The translations under genes and the position numbers were made by a program. This document shows positions 1 through 5,536 of a DNA stretch of 6,661 bases, piece after piece (within the stretch, counting starts at the first letter, position 1; each line of letters opens with the position of its first letter). Below the pieces are notes generated by a model that saw only the letters and a program-made list of their open reading frames with translations, was not told the DNA's origin and ran no database searches. The stretch lies in NCBI GenBank assembly GCA_934746185.1, contig CAKVEY010000050.1, positions 1-6,661 on the forward strand, in the 5' to 3' direction. This DNA is from an uncultured Clostridia bacterium. Its GTDB lineage: Bacteria > Bacillota > Clostridia > Christensenellales > UBA1242.

Positions 1-767
1 TTACTACTTTCTAGAAAATGAAATTTTAAATAATAACATTTTAAAATTTGTGATTTTAAATTTAGTTTTTTGTTTTCATTAAAATCGCCGTATTTATCAT
101 CTCCAAGCACAAATAAATTATGAAACGCTAAGTGTGCACGAATTTGATGAGTTCTTCCTGTTTTTAAAGTAACATTTAGTAAACTATAATTTTTCGATTT
201 TTCTAATGAGTTTATTATAGTAACAATTTGTTTACTATTTTTTTCTTCATTTTTTACAATTTTTACTTTGCTATCACCTTTTATTAAGTAATCTACAAAA
301 GTCATTTCATTCTTATTAGGACAATTTTTACAAATAGTTACATATTTTTTCTCAACTTGCCCATTTTTAAAGGCGTTATCTAATTCAGTTTTTGAATTTA
401 AGTTTTTTGCAATAACAACAAGTCCTTCAGTGTTAAAATCTAATCTATGCACAGCAAAGTAACTTGAATTAATTAAATTTATTAACGATACATTTCGAGT
501 TTCGCTTATAACTTCAAGTTTTTTAGGCTTATCAACTATTATAATATTATCGTCTTCATAAATCGTTTTAATATCATAAAAATAATTTAAAGGGGTAAAT
601 ATTCTTATTTCATCATTAAGAGTTAATAAATAATCTTTATCTACTTTTTTATTATTTACCTTTATGTCTTTTTTACGAAATAAGGCTTGAACTTTATTAT
701 AGTTCAAACCTTCATATTTTGTTAAGTAATCGTTAATATTTAATTCTTTTTTACAATTTAAAATCAT
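1..767 (-). CDS. RluA-family RNA pseudouridine synthase (3' end cut by window edge)
   Basis: Converts specific uridines in RNA, most likely 23S rRNA, to pseudouridine in the cytoplasm. The frame is open from ATG at 767 to the window edge, about 255 codons. Residues 1-60 look like an S4 RNA-binding domain as in RluC/RluD. The catalytic motif HRLDFNTEGL starts at residue 107, with the catalytic Asp at 110. GRTHQIRAHL starts at 204 and is followed by a GDDKYGD motif; both are hallmarks of the family C-terminus, so only a few residues are probably missing. The start is fixed by an AGAAGG Shine-Dalgarno (779-774), six bases from the ATG, and by a one-base TAATG overlap with the gene before it, so translation is probably coupled. 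No nearby promoter is seen; it should be transcribed from the one at 2790. Family is firm; target uridine and RluA/C/D subtype are not. Confidence 0.92.
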   Translation of the reverse strand, partial: MILNCKKELNINDYLTKYEGLNYNKVQALFRKKDIKVNNKKVDKDYLLTLNDEIRIFTPLNYFYDIKTIYEDDNIIIVDKPKKLEVISETRNVSLINLINSSYFAVHRLDFNTEGLVVIAKNLNSKTELDNAFKNGQVEKKYVTICKNCPNKNEMTFVDYLIKGDSKVKIVKNEEKNSKQIVTIINSLEKSKNYSLLNVTLKTGRTHQIRAHLAFHNLFVLGDDKYGDFNENKKLNLKSQILKCYYLKFHFLESS

Positions 768-1780
768 TAAAAACCTTCTGGAACAAAATTTATTTCTTTA
801 TCTATTGCAGTAATAACAAAATTAACATTAAAATAACAATTCGCTTCAAAACTACCAAGTGGTGTAGTTAAATATTCTTTAACATTGCTTATTAATCTAA
901 ACGAAAGTAAATCGCCGTAAGCATTTAAGCACGCCGTAAGTTTTGTTGTTAAATATGTTGGTGGATTAAATTTAAAAGGTCCTAAATCAATATTCATAAT
1001 TTTCCTTAATTTTTCAGCAGATTTTACTGCATCTAAATCGGCTTGAATATAGTAATATTGTGGAATATCATTTTTATATTTTACTTTAAAAAATCCAATT
1101 TTTTCGATTGTTTCTTTATTTACAATAACCATATTATCGGCAAGTAAACTTTTATTCACATTATCTTGTTTTCTTATTCCTTTAAAATCGCCAACTGGTT
1201 CGCCGTTTACAAGTTTTACTGGTCCTACTGCTGTATAATCGGCAATAGTTTCGTTAATTCGTAATGACTTACTACAATAAGCAACCCATTGTTCAATAGG
1301 TGATTCAAACACAGCAGGATAACTACCACCAATTTTTTTAACAGCGTTTTCGTTATAAACTTTATTTTCATTATATTTTATAGATGTATTTTTCATTGCA
1401 AGTTTTAAGTTAAAATTGCCAAGACCTGCAATATTTTTGCCAATATCGGTTGTTCCGTCCATAACAACTATAAAACTATTTGCTTTATCTAATTTTTTAA
1501 ACGCTTGCAAAATGGCTGTTTCACCATTATTAAATAAAGGTTCTGTCGGCAAAGTTTTTGTTTCTTCCTTTTTAGGTGAATAAAACTTTTTATCTAATAA
1601 ATTTTTATTAACAAGAACTGCCGAATTTACTAAATTATTTAATTGTCTTTCGTTGTCTTTTTGAATTTGAATATCATTAAAAGCGTACGCTATAACAAAA
1701 ACTAAATATAAAGCACAAAAAACATAACAAAATATATCTAAAAACTTACGGCTTTTAAACAAACTATTTAATCTTTTCAT
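767..1780 (-). CDS. Single-pass membrane protein of unknown function, tandem paralog A
   Basis: I do not recognise the family. The 337-residue protein has a short basic N-terminus, one membrane helix at about residues 14-34 containing FCYVFC, and a predicted extracytoplasmic domain of about 300 residues. It is clearly homologous to the gene directly upstream. Shared segments are KFLDIFCY, an LF-x-x-G-x-x-AI stretch near residue 82, the VNKETIEK block at 220-227, a YY-x-Q-A-x-L strand near 243 and TPLG at 306-309. Cys284 and Cys315 match cysteines in the paralog and could form a disulfide. The repeated 'AI..A...L..A.SF' start of the ectodomain recalls LolA/LppX-like beta sheets in other envelope proteins, but that is a guess. 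The start has a strong GGGGGA Shine-Dalgarno (1793-1788) inside the end of the upstream gene, whose TAA directly abuts this ATG. Confidence 0.85.
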   Translation of the reverse strand: MKRLNSLFKSRKFLDIFCYVFCALYLVFVIAYAFNDIQIQKDNERQLNNLVNSAVLVNKNLLDKKFYSPKKEETKTLPTEPLFNNGETAILQAFKKLDKANSFIVVMDGTTDIGKNIAGLGNFNLKLAMKNTSIKYNENKVYNENAVKKIGGSYPAVFESPIEQWVAYCSKSLRINETIADYTAVGPVKLVNGEPVGDFKGIRKQDNVNKSLLADNMVIVNKETIEKIGFFKVKYKNDIPQYYYIQADLDAVKSAEKLRKIMNIDLGPFKFNPPTYLTTKLTACLNAYGDLLSFRLISNVKEYLTTPLGSFEANCYFNVNFVITAIDKEINFVPEGF

Positions 1781-2752
1781 TTAAAAGTCCCCCAAATCAT
1801 AGTCTATATTTTGATTAATGTTGCTAATTGTAAAACTTAATTTAACATCGCAAGGGCAATCTTTTACGCCAAGTGGTGTATTTTTTACAATAATTGAATG
1901 GTCAACTGTGCTAACACCAATTAAATTGCCGTATTTATCTATACAAGCTGTTGCAATAAATTTAGTATAAACTGGTCTTTTTAAGCTTTCGGAAGAAAAT
2001 TTCATATAATTTGCAAAATCTTTTAATGCAGTTTCAGGGTTTAATTCGGCTTGAACATAATATTCAACAGGGTTACCTTTTCTATCTTTTTTAATTTTAA
2101 AGTATAATATTTTTTCAATAGTTTCTTCATTTACTATATATAAGTTTTCGCCAAGCACTGGCTCGGTTGTGCTAGAATAAAATTTTGCGCCCGAAAAATC
2201 AGCTTTTTTGCCACTAATTTTTGTTGTTTCATAAACTTTTGCAGTGCCATATTCTTTTAAAACTCTTTTTGCTTTATTGGTTTGTGGTTTTACAAAACTT
2301 TCAAAACTAGAAGCACTAATAAAATAATTTATTTTCTCATCATATTGTTTTTCTTTATTAAAACGAATAATTTTATTAATCATTCCGGCTTTTGCAGTAA
2401 CACCTGCAACTGTTGTTTGGAACGAACCAGTAGATTCTATGTAAAAACTATCGGCATTATATAGTTTATTATAGGCAGAGATAATTGCTTCTTTACCATC
2501 TTTAAACAAAATTTCAACAGGTGGATTTTCATTATCTTCGGGTTTAATTAGTTTTTTCTCTTCTTCTAAACGCTTATTAACGCTATCTGTATAGGCTAAC
2601 AAATTTTGTAGTTCTCTTTCTACACCAAGTTTATTTGAATAGTCGATTAACACAAAACTTACAGCAAAAAATAGATATATGCCACAAAAAATATAACAGA
2701 ATATATCTAAAAATTTTTTACTTTTAATAAATTTTAAAAATTTGTTTTCCAT
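1781..2752 (-). CDS. Single-pass membrane protein of unknown function, tandem paralog B (operon head)
   Basis: This 323-residue protein has the same plan as its downstream neighbour: basic N-terminus, one membrane helix at about 15-36 with FCYIFC, then an extracytoplasmic domain beginning near residue 80. The VNEETIEK block lies at 207-214. Cys270 and Cys299/Cys301 occupy the conserved cysteine positions. Identity to paralog A is moderate and spread along the chain, so the duplication is old. The ATG at 2752 is the only reasonable start: an in-frame TAA lies nine bases upstream, no other Met follows for over 100 residues, and the N-terminus aligns with that of paralog A almost end to end. There is no Shine-Dalgarno. 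An excellent promoter (2790-2762) lies so close that the mRNA should have a leader of only about three bases. Function unknown; an envelope location is inferred. Confidence 0.85.
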   Translation of the reverse strand: MENKFLKFIKSKKFLDIFCYIFCGIYLFFAVSFVLIDYSNKLGVERELQNLLAYTDSVNKRLEEEKKLIKPEDNENPPVEILFKDGKEAIISAYNKLYNADSFYIESTGSFQTTVAGVTAKAGMINKIIRFNKEKQYDEKINYFISASSFESFVKPQTNKAKRVLKEYGTAKVYETTKISGKKADFSGAKFYSSTTEPVLGENLYIVNEETIEKILYFKIKKDRKGNPVEYYVQAELNPETALKDFANYMKFSSESLKRPVYTKFIATACIDKYGNLIGVSTVDHSIIVKNTPLGVKDCPCDVKLSFTISNINQNIDYDLGDF

Positions 2753-2761
2753 AGTCTTTTA

Positions 2762-2790
2762 ATAATACCATACTTTTATTTGGTTGTCAA
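2762..2790 (-). promoter_or_regulatory. Promoter of the paralog B - paralog A - pseudouridine synthase operon
   Basis: Read on the minus strand: a perfect -35 TTGACA (2790-2785), a 17-base spacer, and a -10 TATTAT (2767-2762) preceded by TGG, which makes an extended -10. The expected start of transcription is near A2755, only about three bases before the ATG at 2752. It is the strongest promoter in the window. Confidence 0.85.
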
Positions 2791-2823
2791 TATTCAATTT
2801 TTTATTTTATTTTTCGACAATTT

Positions 2824-3600
2824 TTACTTTTTTACCCTTAAAATATCTAAAATGTGCGAACTAGCACCCATTAATTCTTTTCTTTCACAAATAGATAATT
2901 GATATTTTTTGAATAATTCAAACTCTTCAAAAGATAATTTATTTATATCTTTTCTAAAATAATCGGTTGCACCATCAACACCAATTATTTTTATTCTTTT
3001 TAAATTAGTTAGTTTGTTCAACTCATTTATATCTTCAATTCTATAAAAAGAATATAAATTTTGTATATCATCTTTAATTTTAAAATTTTTATCAATTTTA
3101 TTTTTTTCTAAATCATTTAAAATGGTTTGTTCTCTAAATCCGTGCACTAAAATGGCGTAGTCGTTCATAACATATTGAATAAAAATAAGTCCATTATTTT
3201 TAACAACTCTTTTTGCTTCTTCAATCGCTTTTATTTTATCTTCTAAACTAAACAAATGATAAAGTGGTCCAAATAATAAAACAATATCAAAAGAATTATC
3301 CTCAATTTTCTTCAAATTTGTTGCATTCGCCAAAATTGCCTTTATATTTTTATTTTTTTCTTCTAAAACTTTTAAATTATGTTTAACAAGTTCAACAGCA
3401 GTAACATCATAACCTAAATCGTTTAAATATATGCTATATCTGCCCGTTCCTGCCCCAACATCTAAAATTTTAGGCTTTTTTAGTTTTTTTAAATATTTAT
3501 TAATATAATTTGTTGTAACAAAAAATTCAACTTGCCCGTGCCGAGTGAGTAGTCTTTTGTCTTCATTAAATTTATTATAATACTTTTCAATTTCATTCAT
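2824..3600 (-). CDS. Class I SAM-dependent methyltransferase
   Basis: A 258-residue cytoplasmic methyltransferase with a Rossmann-like AdoMet-binding domain. Motif I is ILDVGAGTGRY at residues 45-55, and the acidic residue ending strand 2 is Glu70 in VTAVEL. The strand-4 region FDIVLLFGPLYHL (104-116) is followed by an EEAKRVVKNNG helix-turn at 127-137. The N-terminal LLTRHGQVEFF stretch and the C-terminal SSHILDILRVK match a common Bacillota group annotated only as class I SAM methyltransferases, of ordinary length. The substrate cannot be read from the sequence; a small molecule seems more likely than DNA or rRNA because no target-recognition domain is present. It has its own promoter (3636-3608) and no Shine-Dalgarno; the ATG sits one base from the predicted transcription start. 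It lies 74 bases downstream of the glycosyltransferase with no obvious terminator between. Confidence 0.88.
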   Translation of the reverse strand: MNEIEKYYNKFNEDKRLLTRHGQVEFFVTTNYINKYLKKLKKPKILDVGAGTGRYSIYLNDLGYDVTAVELVKHNLKVLEEKNKNIKAILANATNLKKIEDNSFDIVLLFGPLYHLFSLEDKIKAIEEAKRVVKNNGLIFIQYVMNDYAILVHGFREQTILNDLEKNKIDKNFKIKDDIQNLYSFYRIEDINELNKLTNLKRIKIIGVDGATDYFRKDINKLSFEEFELFKKYQLSICERKELMGASSHILDILRVKK

Positions 3601-3607
3601 AAATTTT

Positions 3608-3636
3608 ATTATATATTATTTTAATAAAAACTACAA
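3608..3636 (-). promoter_or_regulatory. Promoter of the methyltransferase gene
   Basis: Minus strand: -35 TTGTAG (3636-3631), a 17-base spacer and a perfect -10 TATAAT (3613-3608). Transcription should start near 3601, one base before the ATG. The 25 bases before the ATG contain no G at all, so no Shine-Dalgarno exists. The -35 box matches consensus only in TTG, so it may be weak or need an activator; two 12-bp tandem repeats directly abut it. Confidence 0.65.
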
Positions 3637-3660
3637 ACTATTTAATCTACTATTTAATCT
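3637..3660 (-). repeat. Perfect 12-bp tandem repeat next to the methyltransferase -35 box
   Basis: Two identical head-to-tail copies of AGATTAAATAGT (minus strand; 3660-3649 and 3648-3637) end exactly where the -35 hexamer of the methyltransferase promoter begins. The spacing of about 1.1 helical turns would put two protein monomers on nearly the same DNA face, as expected for a direct-repeat activator site. It could also be a chance slippage duplication in AT-rich DNA. Confidence 0.6.
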
Positions 3661-3674
3661 ATAAATTTAATTAT

Positions 3675-4490
3675 TTAGCCCATTAAAAATTCTAATCTAT
3701 TTCTTTTGAATTGATTTTCTAGTTTTATTTGTTTTGCGTTTTGCCAGAACGAATTTTCATAATTTACACCTTTATATCGCCAAGGTTTATAATTTAGGTT
3801 ATAATGAATTAAGTTTATTTCTTTTTCGTTTAAACTTCTATCAAAAGGCATTTTGTTCCAACTTAAATCCAAATATTTTATTCTATCTTTACATAATAAG
3901 TTTAAATATGTTTGGTCTTTAAAAAGTATAAAACTTTTTTGATTTAATAATTTTACAAAGTTATTTTCTAAATTTTCTTCTCTAAAAACTTTAAAGTTCA
4001 TAACTAAAACGCCACTATTTATATAATTTTGTGCATTTATTTTTAAACAATCGTTAGTATAACTAATTAGTTCGCAAACTTTATTCACCATTTCATCAGG
4101 TACAGCACCTAACAAATTGTCACCTAAATTAATATCAAATAGTTTTGCAATATCACTGCACAAAACCACATCATAATCTAAATATATTGCCTTATCTAAT
4201 TCGTTAAACTTTTTTGCTAAAAAATAACGATAATATTTCATATCAAATTCTAAATTCGTAAATTTATTTTTTTTAACAATTTCTTCACCTTTTATTAAAT
4301 TTATTTTAAAATTTTTAGCATTGAATTTTAACAAATTTTTTTTATTTTCTTCATTAAGATAGTCATAAACTATATTAATATTATAGTTATTATCTAAACT
4401 GGCATTATTTTTAATGGAATTAATGGCAACCATAAGTAATTTTGCTTCATTATTATTTATTGCAAAAAATATAGGGATTTCTTTTTTCAT
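3675..4490 (-). CDS. GT8-family glycosyltransferase (LgtC-like)
   Basis: Probably transfers galactose or glucose from a UDP-sugar to a cell-surface glycan or glycolipid; the acceptor is unknown. The 271-residue protein has the GT8 motifs in order: the N-terminal nucleotide-binding strand PIFFAINNN (6-14), the metal-binding DXD as Asp105-Tyr106-Asp107 in YLDYDVVL, YINSGVLVMNF (156-166), KDQTYLNLL (191-199) and IHYNLNYKPW (228-237). No membrane segment or signal peptide is seen, so it should work at the cytoplasmic face of the membrane. The N-terminal pair of aspartates seen in LgtC (its DDN) is Asn-Asn-Asn here. The start is fixed by AAGGAGA (4503-4497), six bases from the ATG, with a promoter at 4540-4512. 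It is divergent from the membrane regulator gene, which may control it. Confidence 0.88.
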   Translation of the reverse strand: MKKEIPIFFAINNNEAKLLMVAINSIKNNASLDNNYNINIVYDYLNEENKKNLLKFNAKNFKINLIKGEEIVKKNKFTNLEFDMKYYRYFLAKKFNELDKAIYLDYDVVLCSDIAKLFDINLGDNLLGAVPDEMVNKVCELISYTNDCLKINAQNYINSGVLVMNFKVFREENLENNFVKLLNQKSFILFKDQTYLNLLCKDRIKYLDLSWNKMPFDRSLNEKEINLIHYNLNYKPWRYKGVNYENSFWQNAKQIKLENQFKRNRLEFLMG

Positions 4491-4511
4491 ACTCTTTCTC
4501 CTTTTTTACCA

Positions 4512-4540
4512 ATTATATGCTTTATATGATTTTACTACAA
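4512..4540 (-). promoter_or_regulatory. Promoter of the glycosyltransferase gene
   Basis: Minus strand: -35 TTGTAG (4540-4535), a 17-base spacer and a perfect -10 TATAAT (4517-4512), predicting a start near 4505 and a leader of about 15 bases that holds the Shine-Dalgarno. Both hexamers and the spacing are identical to the methyltransferase promoter. The first two bases of the -35 box overlap a copy of the regulator-region half-site. Confidence 0.8.
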
Positions 4541-4547
4541 GAGAGTT
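4539..4547 (+). promoter_or_regulatory. Candidate operator half-site over the glycosyltransferase -35 box
   Basis: AAGAGAGTT here is an exact nine-base copy of one arm of the inverted repeat at 4591-4611. On the minus strand its last two bases are the first two of the glycosyltransferase -35 TTGTAG, so a protein bound here would interfere with RNA polymerase. The assignment as a binding site is an inference from its position and repetition. Confidence 0.45.
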
Positions 4548-4590
4548 TTACTAAAACAACTATAATGTTAATTTTTGCATAGTAGAATTT

Positions 4591-4611
4591 AACTCTCTTT
4601 TGAAGAGAGTT
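4591..4611. promoter_or_regulatory. Perfect 9-bp inverted repeat, candidate operator of the XRE membrane regulator
   Basis: AACTCTCTT, a three-base centre, then AAGAGAGTT. It lies in the divergent intergenic region, 23 bases upstream of the regulator's -35 box and about 50 bases upstream of the glycosyltransferase -35 box. Neither strand has a T-run after the hairpin, so it is not a normal terminator. A symmetric site beside a divergent XRE gene is the classic position of an operator, but nothing ties this particular protein to it directly. Confidence 0.5.
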
Positions 4612-4634
4612 TGATAAAAAACCTTTTATTTTGC

Positions 4635-4663
4635 TTGATTTTGTGCAAAAATTTGAATATAAT
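4635..4663 (+). promoter_or_regulatory. Promoter of the XRE membrane regulator, placing transcription start on the ATG
   Basis: A -35 TTGATT (4635-4640), a 17-base spacer and a perfect -10 TATAAT (4658-4663). The expected +1, seven bases past the -10 box, is position 4670, the A of the ATG. There is no Shine-Dalgarno between the -10 box and the ATG. A TTG-initiated start at 4631 would place the promoter inside the gene and is therefore unlikely. Confidence 0.8.
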
Positions 4664-4669
4664 TTATAT

Positions 4670-5269
4670 ATGGACGAAATAAAAGAAAATTTATCTAAGA
4701 ATATAACAACACTTAGAAAAGAAAGAAAACTAACTCAACTAGAACTAGCAAATAAGTTAAATTATTCCGATAAATCTGTATCTAAATGGGAGAATGGCGA
4801 CACTGTACCTGATATTGAAGTTATTAAAAGATTAGCAGATTTTTTCAATGTTACAGTCGATAATCTTATAGGCTCACCTGAAAAACTAGAAAAGAAACCT
4901 GAAGAAGAAAAAGTTATTAAACCAACAAGAAATCATTTGGTTATAACTTTGCTTTCTGTAATTTGCGTTTGGCTAGTTAGCACAAGTGTTTATGTTTTAC
5001 TTAACATATTTTTAAAAACTAGTTATTGGCTATGTTTTATTTGGGCGCTACCTGTTTCTAGCATAGTGTTATTAGTTTTCAACGCAATTTGGGGTAAACA
5101 CAAATTCTCAATCTTAATAACTTCCACTCTTAGTTGTACACTAATTCTTAGTATATATCTTCAACTATTAAAATATAATTTATGGGTATTATTTTTAATA
5201 GGAATACCACTACAAATTGGAATAATTTTATGGTCAAGATTAAACAAATATAAAAAAACTAATAATTAA
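4670..5269 (+). CDS. XRE-family HTH transcriptional regulator with four-helix membrane domain
   Basis: A 199-residue DNA-binding protein anchored in the membrane. Residues 8-66 form an XRE/Cro-type helix-turn-helix: TQLELANKL (22-30) is helix 2 and SDKSVSKWENG (33-43) the turn and recognition helix, with the usual PDIEVIKRLADFFNVTVDNL tail. A charged linker (70-88) leads to four hydrophobic segments at about 90-114, 119-140, 147-166 and 171-188. This architecture is a recurrent Bacillota family, and the AIP/ALPV-type WLCFIWALPVSSIVLL segment is typical of it; the signal sensed is unknown. I start it at ATG 4670 because the family begins just before the HTH and a promoter occupies 4635-4663. 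An in-frame TTG at 4631 would add 13 residues. It probably regulates itself and the divergent glycosyltransferase. It ends on a terminator hairpin that includes part of its stop codon. Confidence 0.9.
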   Translation: MDEIKENLSKNITTLRKERKLTQLELANKLNYSDKSVSKWENGDTVPDIEVIKRLADFFNVTVDNLIGSPEKLEKKPEEEKVIKPTRNHLVITLLSVICVWLVSTSVYVLLNIFLKTSYWLCFIWALPVSSIVLLVFNAIWGKHKFSILITSTLSCTLILSIYLQLLKYNLWVLFLIGIPLQIGIILWSRLNKYKKTNN

Positions 5270-5302
5270 AAAGGGCTTATTTAAAAGTCCTTTTTTGTTT
5301 TT
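5268..5302 (+). terminator. Rho-independent terminator of the XRE regulator gene
   Basis: An 11-bp stem (5268-5278 with 5285-5295, one G-U pair) with a six-base loop is followed by a T-rich tail at 5291-5302. The stem's A side starts within the TAA stop codon. The opposing A-tract means it could also stop weak transcription coming from the other direction. Confidence 0.8.
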
Positions 5303-5372
5303 ATTTTTTGTTTATTTATAATTAAATTTTATTTATATTTATTTTTATCTTATTTTATATGCATTTTAAAAT

Positions 5373-5465
5373 TTATAGATATTGTTCTAAAAATTTTCTA
5401 ACTGTTTTTTCCTTCTTTATTATATCTATACCAGCCCCACCAGTTAGGCAAAAACCTACTAGAAT
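5373..5465 (-). pseudogene. Possible gene remnant (30-codon open fragment with no start)
   Basis: Between in-frame stops on the minus strand lies a 30-codon stretch that reads like protein: FCLTGGAGIDIIKKE followed by TVRKFLEQYL and TAA. It contains the only G-rich patch in the intergenic region. It has no start codon or ribosome site. In the same frame upstream, ATG at 5495 gives only five codons before TGA and a second stop (TAA). It could be a decayed small gene, or chance, and the terminator at 5450-5478 overlaps its beginning. I do not recognise the family. Confidence 0.2.
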
Positions 5466-5478
5466 TTATCTAATAGGT
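5450..5478 (-). terminator. Rho-independent terminator downstream of the lipoprotein gene
   Basis: On the minus strand a 10-bp stem (5478-5469 with 5463-5454, one G-U pair) has a five-base loop and runs into a five-T tract (5454-5450). The G-U pair would be a C-A mismatch on the plus strand, so the hairpin favours minus-strand transcripts. It lies about 60 bases past the lipoprotein stop codon. Confidence 0.7.
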
Positions 5479-5536
5479 CAATCTTTGTAATTCATTATTT
5501 ATAGAACTCTATAAGATTAATTAATTTACTTATTTT

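Noticed and set aside
2282..2464. Plus-strand 60-codon ORF
   Set aside because: It lies fully antisense inside paralog B, has no ribosome site, and its composition (phenylalanine, isoleucine and asparagine runs) is what the antisense of an AT-rich gene gives.
3605..3628. A/T-only 8-bp inverted repeat before the methyltransferase
   Set aside because: It overlaps the -10 box and contains no G-C pair; expected by chance in this composition.
3734..3922. Plus-strand 62-codon ORF
   Set aside because: Antisense shadow of the GT8 gene, whose motifs are all intact in the minus frame.
4561..4566. Second plus-strand TATAAT in the divergent region
   Set aside because: No -35-like hexamer 16-18 bases upstream, and the promoter at 4635-4663 is better placed.
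4591..4611. Inverted repeat as a transcription terminator
   Set aside because: No T-run follows it on either strand and no gene ends toward it; an operator is the better reading.
4631..4669. TTG start that would add 13 residues to the XRE regulator
   Set aside because: The added stretch coincides with the -35/-10 promoter, has no Shine-Dalgarno, and precedes the usual family start.
5499..5514. Palindrome TTATAGAACTCTATAA
   Set aside because: Short, almost all A/T, with no T-run or promoter link; the hairpin at 5450-5478 is the convincing terminator.
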